Shown: piece by piece, positions 1 through 10,330 of the stretch
How positions within the stretch are numbered: the stretch's first letter is position 1
How the letters are laid out: each line of letters starts with the position of its first letter
Assembly (NCBI RefSeq): GCF_024166365.1
Contig: NC_064827.1
Coordinates: 15,603,001-15,667,000 of the forward strand
Direction: 5' to 3'
Source: Elephas maximus indicus
Taxonomy: Eukaryota > Chordata > Mammalia > Proboscidea > Elephantidae
Length of the DNA: 64,000 nucleotides
Position numbers and translations under genes: made by a program
Notes under the pieces: generated by a model
Databases searched by the model: none
Told to the model about the DNA's origin: nothing
What the model saw: only the letters and a program-made list of their open reading frames with translations

Positions 1-137
1 ATCGAGTCTATTTTGACTCATAGCAACCCTATAAGACAGAGTAGAACTACCCCATAGGGTTTCCAAGTAGCGGCTAGTGGATTTGAACTGCCGACCTTTT
101 GGTTGGCAGCCAAGCTTTTAATTGCTGCGCCACCAGG
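1..137 (-). mobile_element. AfroSINE, 3' part cut by window edge
   Basis: Read on the minus strand it has the AfroSINE order: tRNA-like head with a degenerate A box, B-box-like sequence near 80-95, then the conserved body ending in the 'ctatgagtc' type tail. The 3' tail lies off the left edge. Confidence 0.85.
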
Positions 138-237
138 GATATATTGTTACATGCAAAACAGCATGGTGCAGAACTGGGTATACAGCATGCTACAATTTGA
201 GTAAAGAAGGGTGAATAGATAGCTTCCGTGGAGCCAA

Positions 238-665
238 CACTGACTCATGGTGACCCTGTGTATAACAGAATGAAACGTTGCCCAGTCCTGCACCATCTTC
301 ATGATTGCTAACATGTTTGAGTCCATCGTTGCAGCTATTGTGTCAATCCATCTCACCGAGGGTCTCCCACGTCCTTTTTGGCCTTCTACTTCATCAAACA
401 TAATGTCCTCCTCCAGCAATTGATCCAACCTGATGATGAGTCCAAAGCGAGCAAGTCAATGTTTTGTGATCCATAAGATTTTCCTTGGTTAATTTTTGGA
501 AGTAAATCGTCAGCCTTTCCCTCCTAGTCTTAGTCTGGAAGCTCCACTGAAATCTGTTCACCCTGGGTGACTCTGCTGGTATTTGAAATACTGGCGGCAG
601 AGCTTCCAGCATCATAGCAACATGGAATCCACCAGAGTATGACAAAGAACTATATACATTCCTTT
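238..665 (-). mobile_element. RTE LINE copy with both ends but an internal deletion
   Basis: On the minus strand the right part (about 470-665) matches the RTE 5' leader also present at 4884-5090, and the left part (about 238-430) matches the RTE 3' end, whose last coding stretch includes the GRPS.RWIDT motif. The roughly 2.5 kb between is missing, joined near 430-460. The result is a ~430 bp element with RTE head and tail but no reverse transcriptase. It is non-coding and old. Confidence 0.75.
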
Positions 666-1289
666 GTGCTTGTATGTGCATAAATACAGGGCACATATAG
701 AATTGGTTGCTCTATGAGGAGAAATGGTGGATGGGGAACAGGGAGGTGACAGGGGAGAGTGTACCAGTTAGGATCCCAGCAGGAAACACACAGTGCACTC
801 AAAAGGCATCACTGAGGAGGGCTTAATGAAAGAATCAATTACAAAAGTGTGGACAGGCTGAAGATCTCAGTGAGGACTGGTGATGTACTGCTGAGCTAAC
901 TACAGAGGGTAGTCATTATAGCACCTAGGCCTCCAGGGATGAGAGGAGTAAGTGGTTGCCTCACCCCAGGGAGACAGCTGTAGAAGGGGCCTCTGAACAG
1001 GACCTGTATGTGTGGCCTTCCCTAGATGAACCCAGCCACTATCTACCTGCCACCCAGCAGGGACAGAGCTGGGGAAATAAATACCCTAGCCTCATTCTCC
1101 TTCTGCGCTTAGAGTTCTTCCAATGCTACCCAATGGCCAAGCCCTGCCAAAAGCTTGGAGAGCTGAGGACACTTCATGTATCATAGAGTTAAGCTTCTCC
1201 AGGCCCAGGAGGGTGGATCTGGGGGTACACAGAAAGCATTCACTGCAGACTGTATAGCCTCGTCTACCTTGTGAACTTAGAACTGTATG
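666..1289. other. no gene recognised
   Basis: About 620 bp of moderately GC-rich DNA. The 740-1240 part resembles a common old mammalian interspersed repeat, but I cannot name the family. The short ORF at 956-1186 has no recognisable domain. Confidence 0.4.
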
Positions 1290-1313
1290 AATATATAACT
1301 TACTTTAAAAAAT

Positions 1314-1429
1314 AAACAATATGCACGCACAAAAAAAGGAATTAAACACAACATGGATGCATGTTGAAAATGTGCTGAATGAATTAAGTCACAAAAGGAC
1401 AAATATTGTATTATTTCACCTATATGAAA
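1314..1429 (+). repeat. arm A of a 116 bp inverted duplication
   Basis: Internal L1 sequence whose reverse complement reappears at 2582-2697 with the same length and about four substitutions. This arm sits in its natural L1 context, so it is the likely donor. Confidence 0.9.
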
Positions 1430-1455
1430 TAGCCAAACATAGAGAAACCGAAGCG

Positions 1456-1556
1456 GTAGTCTGCTCCAGTAGAGATTACAGCCTTGGAAACCCTATGGGG
1501 CAGTTCTACTCTATCCTATAGGGTCACTATGAGTTGGAATGGGCTCAGAGGAAAGA
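1456..1556 (+). mobile_element. AfroSINE, 5'-truncated
   Basis: Only the body and tail are present ('ggaaaccctatggggcag' region followed by the RTE-like tail). The tRNA head is missing. It lies inside the L1 at 1290-1775 and is therefore younger. Confidence 0.8.
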
Positions 1557-1987
1557 GGTTTGGGTTTTGGGTACAGGGGTGGGAGGAATTGGGAGTTTCT
1601 GCTTAGGGGGCACTGAGTTAATGGTGGTGGAATGATTTGGAAAAGAATATCAAGAATGGTTGCACAACCTGAACAATGTAATCAATGGCACTGATTTGTA
1701 CACGTGGAAATTATTGAGCTGGTGTATGTTTTGCTAGGTGTATTTTTACCACAATAAAAAAAAAAAACTTTTTTAAATGAAACATAAAAATGAGAGATTC
1801 GAGAGCATTTCTTCTAGGTCTCCTCCCTTCCCCAATTCCACCTAATTTCTTTTAAGGCCGAGTTTTTCACAGAATCATGATCCATGTCGCCACCTAGTGT
1901 CAAGATGATGCTCTACCGAGCCCTGAGCACAGTCTCATTTAGGTGAATTTGGGGACAGCTATAAAGTGGTTCATATGTACCAGCTGT

Positions 1988-2074
1988 CCCTGGAAACCCT
2001 AAAGGGGCAGCAGTTCTACTCTATGCTATAGGGTCACTATGAGTTGGAATCGACACAACAGCAATGGGCTTGTT
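1988..2074 (+). mobile_element. AfroSINE, 5'-truncated
   Basis: Body and tail only, with a small insertion in the 'ggggcag' segment, followed by a T/G-rich end at about 2070-2090. Confidence 0.75.
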
Positions 2075-2246
2075 TTTTTTGTTTGTTTGTTTAATAAAAA
2101 CAATAGGGCTTCTCTCTGCCTCCAATACTAGTGTGTGTGCAGTTTTCAGTGTGAATTATGCCCATGTGGTGAATGATTCTGTCCCCTAGAAGTAGAAAAT
2201 AGTTATTTTGGAACATAGCCTATTTGTTGCTTAAAAAAAAAAAGCT

Positions 2247-2925
2247 ATGGCGGAAAGAGCAGTCAAGAAATCAAACAGCATATTGCATTGGGCAAATCTG
2301 CCGCAAAAGACTTCTTTAAAGTGCTTAAAAGCAAAGATGTCACTTTGAGGACTAACGTACACTTGACCCAAGCCATGGTATTTTTAATCTCCTCATATGC
2401 ATGTGAAAGCTGGACAATGAATAAGGTAGATCAAAGAAAAATTGACGCATTTGAATTATGATGTTGGAGAAGAATATTAACTATACCGTAGACTGGCAAA
2501 AAAACGAACAAATCTGTCTTGTAAGAAGTACAGCCAGAATGCTCCTTAGAAGTGAGGACAGTGGCACATACTTTGGACATGTTTCATATAGGTGAAATAA
2601 TACAATATTTGTCCTTTTGTGACTTAATTCAATCAGCACATTTTCAACATGCATCCATGTTGTGTTTAATTCCTCTTTTTGTGTGTACATATTGTTTGAA
2701 CCTATCCCTAGAGAAGGGCATCATGCTTGGTAGAGGGTCAGCAAAAAAGAGGAAGACGCTCAACGAGATGGATTGACACAGTGGCTGCAACAATGCCCTG
2801 AAGCATAACAATGATTGTGAGGATGGCACAGGACTGGGCAGTGTTTCATTCTGTTGGGCACAGGGCTGCCATGAATCGGAACTCACTCAAAAGCACCTAA
2901 TAACCACCTGGTGGAAATTTACTTA
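2247..2925 (+). mobile_element. RTE LINE, 5'-truncated, with foreign insert
   Basis: Matches the 3' third of the RTE coding region: the 'SSQEIK..IALGKSAAKD' segment near 2260-2310, the 'YACESWTMNK' segment near 2395-2425, then the tail to about 2925. At 2582-2697 an inverted L1 segment replaces roughly 15 bp of RTE sequence; homology resumes on both sides. Frames are broken; no protein is expected. Confidence 0.85.
2582..2697 (-). repeat. arm B of a 116 bp inverted duplication, inside the RTE
   Basis: Reverse complement of 1314-1429 with about four differences in 116 bp. It has no poly(A), no element ends and no target-site duplication, so it is not a normal L1 insertion. It looks copied from the L1 1.15 kb upstream during break repair. 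Confidence 0.9.
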
Positions 2926-4097
2926 AATTCAATTTTGAACTAAGTGATTATATCTTTTTTTTTTTTTGGTACTTCAAACCCCTAAATAAACTTAAGAGGC
3001 AAACAGCATGTGCTCTAGGAATATAAAGACTGATTTGGCGTTTGTCACTGCCCTCTGCTCCTATGTCCTTGATACAGTGGTTCTCAACCCTGGTTGCAAA
3101 ATGATCTACCCTGGGAAGGCTAAGAGGCCCCAAAAACTGAGGTGGCTTGTAAACCTAGAAATCTTTTTTTTTTTAATCACTCTTCCACATCTGAAACTCT
3201 TCTGAAGAGAGTACATGTGACTATTTTGGATCCGGGTACCGGTTATACTTCCTCTTCAAAGGACATTCCTGATCCGTGCACTTATGCTGGTTGCTTCTAA
3301 TGACATCACAAGAGGGCTTAGGTAGCTTTGTAACAACAGTTCTCCTTACACTTATATTCTTATTCCCAAAAGGAAATACCGCATTCCAGTGCAAAAAAAA
3401 AAAAAAAAATTGTGATTTTTAGGACTGATTTCCCCTGAATTGTTGTAATATGATCTTATTTTGAGCTCTGCATCAAATGTCTATTTTACTTAAATGCGAA
3501 TTGTTGGCTTTGCACTAAAGTCAAGCTCTCAATGCTCTATTTAAATATGTTACCGAATTATCTATGGTTACTTTGTGACTGCTCATCTGCCTGGCAGTGA
3601 ACACTCTTTGGCAGAAAAGAATAAGCAAGTTCCTAACCCCCGTCTCTCTATTCTTGACTCCTCACCCAAGATGAAGGTTAAATCCATTGACAAAACATAA
3701 CATGAGAATTAAAATTCTTTTGGGGGAGAGAATAAGTCTTTATCAATGCATTTGTTCTGAGCAATAACATCACAACAACGTGGCAGTACTAGGAAAGAAT
3801 TCGGTTAATCTCCTCAAGAACATTATAGCAATAAGTAACTTGAAGTGTCTTTTTGCCTCTATATCTAGAAATATTGGACCAAGAGTAATTCACTAGAGTT
3901 GAATGCAATTTTATATTAGTTATTTTGCTGCGGTTTTTAGATGCACAACAATAAACACTTTATTTTAAATGATTTCAATCAATGAAAATCTATTTTCAAA
4001 AATCAACAAAGTTGAAGGTAGTGATTTAAATTTCCAACTTTTCTCCACGAACTATTTGTCATAAAAATCATTAAATGGTAAGATCCACCAAAAAAAA
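2926..4097. other. no gene recognised
   Basis: AT-rich non-coding DNA with T/A homopolymers near 2957-2969 and 3393-3410. No repeat family, RNA gene or exon was recognised. Confidence 0.5.
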
Positions 4098-4296
4098 AAA
4101 AAGCCAAAACCCACTGCCGATTCTGACTCATAGCGACCACACACAGCAGGGTAGAACTGCCCCATAGGGCTTCCAAGGCTGTAAATCTTGCAGTAGCAGA
4201 CTGCCACATCTTTCTTCCCTGGAGTGGCTGGCGGGTTCAAACCACCGACCTTTTGGTTAGCAGCCAAGTGCTTAACCACTGTGTCACCAGGGCACC
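4098..4296 (-). mobile_element. AfroSINE (long form)
   Basis: A-rich tail at the left, tRNA-like head at the right. The middle carries the extra segment that distinguishes the ~200 bp subtype from the ~160 bp subtype. Confidence 0.9.
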
Positions 4297-4540
4297 TCTA
4301 AGGTCCACTACTGACTTTAAAATATAATTTATGAAAATACGATTCATAATCAACTTTTTCAGGAAGTGTTTGCAAAGTGAGACGGATCAGTACTTGTTTT
4401 GTTTCTAAGATTACTTTTTTATTTATTTTGTCTTATTTTGACTCTATTTCTAAGATACAACAAAATGGCCCCCACAACCCATACTTTCATAAATACTGTA
4501 TTTGTTGGATTATATTCTGATACGAATATTATGCAAACCA

Positions 4541-4738
4541 AAAAAAGTTGCAGTCCAGTCAATTCCAACTCGTGGCAACCCCTGTGTGCAGAGTAGAACT
4601 GCTCTGTAAAGTCCTCCTGGCTGTAATCATTATGAAAGATCACCAGGACTTCCTTCCATGGCACTGTTAGGTGGGTTTGAACCTTCAACCTTTAGATTAA
4701 CAGCTGAAGGCAATCATTTGCACCACCTGGGGGTCTCC
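4541..4738 (-). mobile_element. AfroSINE, diverged long form
   Basis: Same order as the copy at 4098-4296, but with more substitutions in the head and middle, suggesting an older subfamily. Confidence 0.8.
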
Positions 4739-4883
4739 TCTTACATATTAGGCAGCGGCCTCAAAAGAGAATTAGGCAAAATTCCCCCTGCAAGGAAGTG
4801 ATCACTAATCCCATCAATCACTGGGCAAGAGACAGCTCCACACACGGACAACAGGCTGCTTGGGTTTTCTCTTGCTACTGTTG

Positions 4884-7735
4884 GTTTGTCATACTGTGGG
4901 GGCTTCTGTGTTGCTGTGATGCTAGAAGCTATGCCACCGGTATTCAAATGCCAGCAGGGTCACCCATGGAAGACAGGTTTCAGCTCAGCTTCCAGACTAA
5001 GACAGACTAGGAAGAAGGACCCAGCGATCTATTTCTGAAAAGAATTAGCCAGTGAAAACCTTATGAATAGCAGCAGAACATGGTCTGATATAGTGGTGGA
5101 AGACGAGCCCCCCAGGTTGGAAGGCACTCAAAATATGACTGGGGAAGAGCTGTCTTCTCAAAGTAGAGTCAACCTTAATGACGTGGATAGAGTCAAGTTT
5201 TCAGGACCTTCATTTGCTGATGTGGCATCACTCAAAATGAGAAAAAACAGCTGCAAACATCCACTAATAATCAGAAACTGGAATGTACGAACTATGAATC
5301 TAGGAAAATTGGTAACTGTCAAAAATGAAATGTAATGCATAAAGATCTATATCCTAGGCATTAGTGAGCTGAAGTGAACTGGCATTGGCCATTTTGAATC
5401 GGACAGTCATACGATCTGCTATGCCAGGAACGACAGCTTGAAGAGGAATGGTGTTGCATTTATCGTCAAAAAGAACATTTCGAGATTTACCCTGAAGTAC
5501 AACGCTGTCAGTGATAGGATAATATCCATACCCCTACAAGGAAGACCAGTTAATACCACTATTATTCAAATTTACTCACCAACCACTAAGGTTGAAAGAA
5601 ATTGAAGATTTTTACCAACCTCTGCAGTCTGAAATTGATCCAACATGCAACCAGGATGCACTGATAATTACTGGTGATTGGAAACAAAGAAGCATAGTTG
5701 GAAAATATGGCCTTGGTGATAGAAACAATTCCAGAGACCAAATGATTGAATTTTGCAAGACCAACAACTTCTTCATTGCAAATACCTTTTTTCAATGACA
5801 TAAATGGTGACTGTACACGTGGACCTTGCCAGATGGAATACACAGGAATCAAATCAACTATCTGTGGAAAGACACGATGGAAAAGCTCAATATCATCAGT
5901 CAGAACAAGGCTAGGGGCCAACTGCAGATCAGACCATCAATTACTCATATGCAAGTTCAAGTTGAAACTGAAGAAAAGAACAAGAATAGAACAACTCCAC
6001 AAGAGCCAAAGTATGACTTTGAATATATCCCACCTGAATTTAGAGACCATCTCAAGAATAGATTTGATGCGTTGAACACTAATGCCTGAAGACCAGACAA
6101 GTTGTGGAATGACATCAAGGACATCATGCATGAAGAAAGCAAGAGGTCATTAAAAAGACAGGAGAGAAAGAAAAGACCTAATGGATGTCACAAAAGACTC
6201 TGAAACTTGCTCTCGAATGTAGAGTAGCTAAAGGAAAAAATGATGAAGTAAAAGAGCTGAACAGAAGATTTCAGAGGGTGCTGGAGAAGACAAAGTATTA
6301 CAATGACATTGCAAACATATGAAGATAGAAAACCAAAAGGGAAGAACATGCTCAGTATTTCTCAAGCTGAAAGAACTGAAGGAAAAATTCAAGCCCCGAG
6401 TAGCAACACCAAAGAATTCTACAGGGAAAATATTTAACAACGCCAGAAGCATCAAAAGAAGATGGAAGGAATACACAGAGTCACTGTACCAAAAAGAACT
6501 GGCCAACGTTCAACCATTTCAGGAGGTAACATATGATCAGTAACCAATGGCACTGAAGTCCAAGCTGCACTGAAGGCATTGGCGAAAAACAAGGCTCCAG
6601 GAATTGACGGAATATCAATTGAGATGTTTCAACAAATGGATGCAGTGCTGGAAGTGCTCACTTGTCTATGACAAGAAATTTGGAAGACAGCTACCTGGCC
6701 AACCAACTGAAAGAGATCGGTATTTATGCCTATGCCCAAGAAAGGTGATTCAACTGAACGTGGAAATTATCAAACAATATCATTAATATCACATGCAAGC
6801 AAAATTTTGCTGAAGATCATTCAAAAGTGGCTGCAGCAGTACATCCTTTTACCATACCTATTCGATCTGTATGCTGAGCAAATAATCTGAGAAGCTAGAC
6901 CATATGAAGAACAGGGCATCAGGAATGGAGGAAGCCTCATTAAAAACCTGCATTATGCAGATGACACCACCTTACTTGCTGAAAATGAAGAGGACTTGAA
7001 GCACTTACTGATGAAGATCAAAGACCACAGCCTTCAGTATGGATTACACCTCAACATAAAGGAAACAAAAATCCTCACAACTGGACCAATATGCAACATC
7101 ATTATAAATGGAGAAAAGATTGAGGTTGTCAAGGATTTCATTTTACTTGGATCCATAATCAATACCCATGGAAGCAGCAGTCAAGAAATCAAAAGACGCG
7201 TTGCAACGGGTGAATTGGCTGCAAAAGACCTCTTTAATGTGTTGAAAAGCAAAGATGTCACCTTGAGGACTGAGGTGTGCCTGATCCAAGCTGTGGTATT
7301 TTCAATCTCCCTATACGCATTCAAAAGCTGGACAATGAGTAAGGAAGACCGAAGAATTGACACCTTTTAATCATGGTGCTGGTGAAGAATATTGAATATA
7401 CCACGGACTGCCATGAGAAGGAACAAATCTGTCTTGGAAGAAGTACAACCAGAATGCTCATCAGAAGCAAAAATGGCCCAAGACTACATCTCACATACTT
7501 TGGACATTTTATCAGGAGGGATCGGTCCCTGGAGAAGGACATCATGCTTGATAAAAAAGAGGATCAGAGAAAAAGAGCAAGACACTCAACGAGATGAACT
7601 GACACAGTGGCTGCAACAATGGGCTCAAGCATAACAATATTGTGAGGATGGTGCAGGACCGGGCAGTGTTTTATTCTGTTGTGCACAGGGTGGTTGTAGT
7701 CGGAACCGACTCGATGGTACCTAACAGCAATGACA
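4884..7735 (+). mobile_element. RTE LINE, near full length, inactive
   Basis: An RTE-clade non-LTR retrotransposon encodes one polyprotein: apurinic-type endonuclease followed by reverse transcriptase. Visible here are the 5' leader (4884-5090), endonuclease-like segments ('NWNVRTMNLGKL' near 5275; 'LGISEL', 'FIVKKN', 'YSPTT' to about 5585), a linker (5900-6500), and RT pieces including a YADD-like box near 6953-6965 ('LHYADDTTLLAENEEDLKH'). Near 6843-6848 a deletion removes the stretch between the 'LQQY' motif and the 'LLPYLFDLYAEQI' motif, taking most of the RT core. Several frameshifts and stops are present. The end is the RTE tail ('ggtacctaacagcaa') near 7730. Confidence 0.9.
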
Positions 7736-7797
7736 ATACTTTTTGATTCCAGATTTAAGAGTTCAGGTGTCTGAGTACATGTACCTCCGCTGTAGGT

Positions 7798-8004
7798 AAA
7801 AAAAGAAAAAGAATTTGCTGTCGACTCCAACCCATAGTGACCCTATGGGTCAAGCTAGAACTGCCCCATAGGGTTTCCAAGGCTGTATGTAATCTTTATG
7901 GAAGCAGACTGTCACATCTTCTTCCCTAGGAGTGACTGGTGGGTTCGATCTGCCAACATTTTGGTTAGCTGCCAAGCGCTTAACCACCGCACCACCAGGG
8001 CTCC
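7798..8004 (-). mobile_element. AfroSINE (long form)
   Basis: A-rich left end, conserved body, B-box-like sequence near 7940-7950 and a head ending 'ccaccagggctcct'. Confidence 0.9.
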
Positions 8005-8009
8005 TTTGG

Positions 8010-8206
8010 TTGTATTGTTGCTGTTAGGTGTTGTCGAGTCAGTTCTGACTCATTGCGGCCCTATGGACAACAAAACGGTACACTGCTTGGTCCTGTGCCA
8101 TACTCACAATCATTGTTTTGCTTGAGCCCATTGTCAAGCATCTTCCTAGACTTTACTTCCTCTACTTTATCAAGCATGTTATCCTATTGCAGGGACCAGT
8201 CCCTGT
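8010..8206 (-). mobile_element. RTE LINE, 3' end only
   Basis: About 200 bp on the minus strand match the last coding part and tail of the RTE (compare 41285-41505). It abuts the head of the SINE at 7798-8004. Confidence 0.8.
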
Positions 8207-8319
8207 CTTTATCACAAACTTGGTTCTCAGGGAAGCAAACTCTGAGGCAGAGATTAGGGTGCAGGAAGTGTATTAGGGCATGCTCTTGGGATCAAACCTA
8301 TCTACTCTCTACCTTTAAA

Positions 8320-8539
8320 AAACAAAAACAAAAAAACTCATTGCCATTGAGTCAGTTCTGACTCACGGCAATCTCACGCGTTGCAGAGTAAAACTGCTCC
8401 ATAGGGTTTTCTTGGGTACAATCATTACGGAAGCCAATCGCCAGGCCTTTCTTTTGCAGCACTGCTGCACGGGTTTGAACAGCCCAACCTTTAGGTTTGT
8501 CACTGATGGCAAACCTATGGTGCCACCCAGGAACCCTTA
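8320..8539 (-). mobile_element. AfroSINE, diverged long form
   Basis: A-rich tail (8320-8336) followed by body and head of the diverged subtype also seen at 4541-4738. The flanks 8207-8319 and 8540-8680 may be the two halves of one older unidentified repeat. Confidence 0.8.
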
Positions 8540-9662
8540 GGCCAGAATTAAAGGGGCACCGGCATCCTCCACCCCAGGCCAAGGAGAGGATGAATCTAGG
8601 GGGAATATAAGATCCAGCTATTCCACCCCACATGGAGATCCCCCTTCCAGTGCCAATTCTGGAGGGGACGACATGTGTTTATTTTTAAGGAAGGCAACCA
8701 TTTTTAAGAGGGATCTGTAACGCCTAGAGGCTAACCATTTTTAAAAGTTCAGAATTTCAATTACAAACTTCATAATCAGTGACAGTTCTAGAAAAACCCA
8801 GCATTGTATACTGAAATAAATTTAACATGTATTTATTTCATCCGTTATCTTAAAAATGGAAAAAATAGGTTCTCTGCTTTTTGGAAAAAATGATACATTT
8901 CTCTTCAAAGTTTCCTTTTGTTGCTGGTTTTACATGCCCTCACTGGGCTGTCCCTGATCTCCACATCTCTTCCCCAAACCCCTTCAGTAAGCTGTCACTT
9001 TGGAGATAGATACTTAGTGACAGAGCAAAACCAAAGCAATGCCCACCCAGCTTTTAGACCCTACACAGCTGGGCTTTAATGAAAGCTTGAGTTTTTCCAA
9101 AAGTCTGGTCTTCACCGAGCGGGGAGGAAAAACAGTTGGAAAAAATGCCTTGAGCATGTGAACCATGTAATTTCATTTGAACTAAGGAATTCCAAAAATA
9201 CTTGCTTTATTGAAAGAGCAGTTATGTTTTTGGGTTGGAACTTGTTATGGAGAAGGATAAGTACTAGTTCTTTCCTCCCTTACTTTTTCTCATAAACTTA
9301 AAAAAAAAAAAAATTAAAGACTGTTTGGCTGAGTAGGAAAGCAGTGCAGAGGGGAGAAGGATCACAGGTGGGCTGCCCTAGAACCTACTCCTTCTGCGGG
9401 AGATCAGTCTATGGCTCTGAGCCCTCAATAGCCCCTTGCACCTAGGGCAATCCCCTCCCCCCACTGGTGAGAGCTCCATCTGGTCATGTCTTCCAGACCA
9501 GTTAGGTCGAAACCCAGAGGTTTCATCACTTCTGCTCAGTGAGGCCAGTGTCCATGCTGTGCCAGCAGCAAAACTGGAACTTCTGGGTCCCTGCTGGGAA
9601 ACCTGGCCAGACAGAGGTCATTTCTAGGTCCCGTCCAGTTTCAAGTCTCTGTGAGGGAATTA
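8540..9662. other. no gene recognised
   Basis: Non-coding; an A-run at 9300-9313 is the only simple-sequence feature. Short ORFs here lack recognisable domains. Confidence 0.5.
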
Positions 9663-9688
9663 GGCATTAACAATGGTAATAACCAGCA
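9663..9688 (+). repeat. MIR SINE, left half of a split copy
   Basis: The short stretch before the poly-T resembles the MIR 5' region, and the expected continuation is found 3.6 kb away at 13337. The intervening DNA is the U6/L1 composite. Confidence 0.55.
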
Positions 9689-10330
9689 TTTTTTAAATTG
9701 TGTTTTAGAAGAAGGTTTACAGAACAAATTAGTTTCTTATTAAACAATTAATATACATATCGTTTTGCAACATTGGTTGCCAACCCTGCGATGTGTCAAC
9801 ACTCTCCCATTCTCGACCTTGGGTTCCCCACTTCCATTCATCCAGTTTTCCTGTCCCCTCCTGCTTTCTCATCCTTGCCCCTGGGCTGCTGTGCTCATTT
9901 AGTCTCGTATACATGGTTGAGCTACATTTATTATGGTTTGTTTTACGGGCCTATCTAATCTTTGATTGAAGGGTGAACCTCAGGAGTGACTTCAGTACTG
10001 AGTTAAAAGGGTGTCCGGGGGCCATACTCGGGTTTTGTCCAGTCTCTGACAGATCGGTAAGTCTGGTCTTTTTTAGTGAGTTAGAATTTTGTTCTACGTT
10101 TTTCTCCGGCTCCGTCTGGGACGCTCTATTGTGATCTCTGTCAGAGCAGCTGGTGGTGGTAGCAGGGCACCATCTAGTTATAGTGGACTGTCTGGTGGAG
10201 GCTGTGGTAATTGTGGTCCATTATTCCTTTGGATTAATCTTTTCTTTGTGTCTTTGGTTTTCTTCATTCTCCCTTGCTCCAGATGAGGTGGGACCAGTGG
10301 AGTATCTTAGATGGCCACTCACAGGCTTTA
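9689..10330 (-). mobile_element. L1 3'UTR (outer element, left part), U6/L1 chimera
   Basis: Minus-strand L1 3'UTR starting at a T-run (9689-9694) and reading through the same landmarks as the L1 at 47405-48060. It stops at the 'gatggccactc' landmark exactly where an inner L1 is inserted, and resumes at 12904. Imperfect duplicates 'acaggcttta' (10321-10330) and 'acaagctttta' (12904-12914) flank the inner insertion. Confidence 0.8.

Larger units (their letters stand above)
1290..1775 (+). mobile_element. old L1 3' end, interrupted by a SINE
   Basis: Translates to an L1 ORF2 C-terminal-like fragment at 1321-1435 and continues through an L1-type 3'UTR ('cactgagttaatgg' region) to an A-rich end near 1757-1770. 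The same 3'UTR type recurs at 35190-35395. A SINE tail at 1456-1556 interrupts it. Confidence 0.65.
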
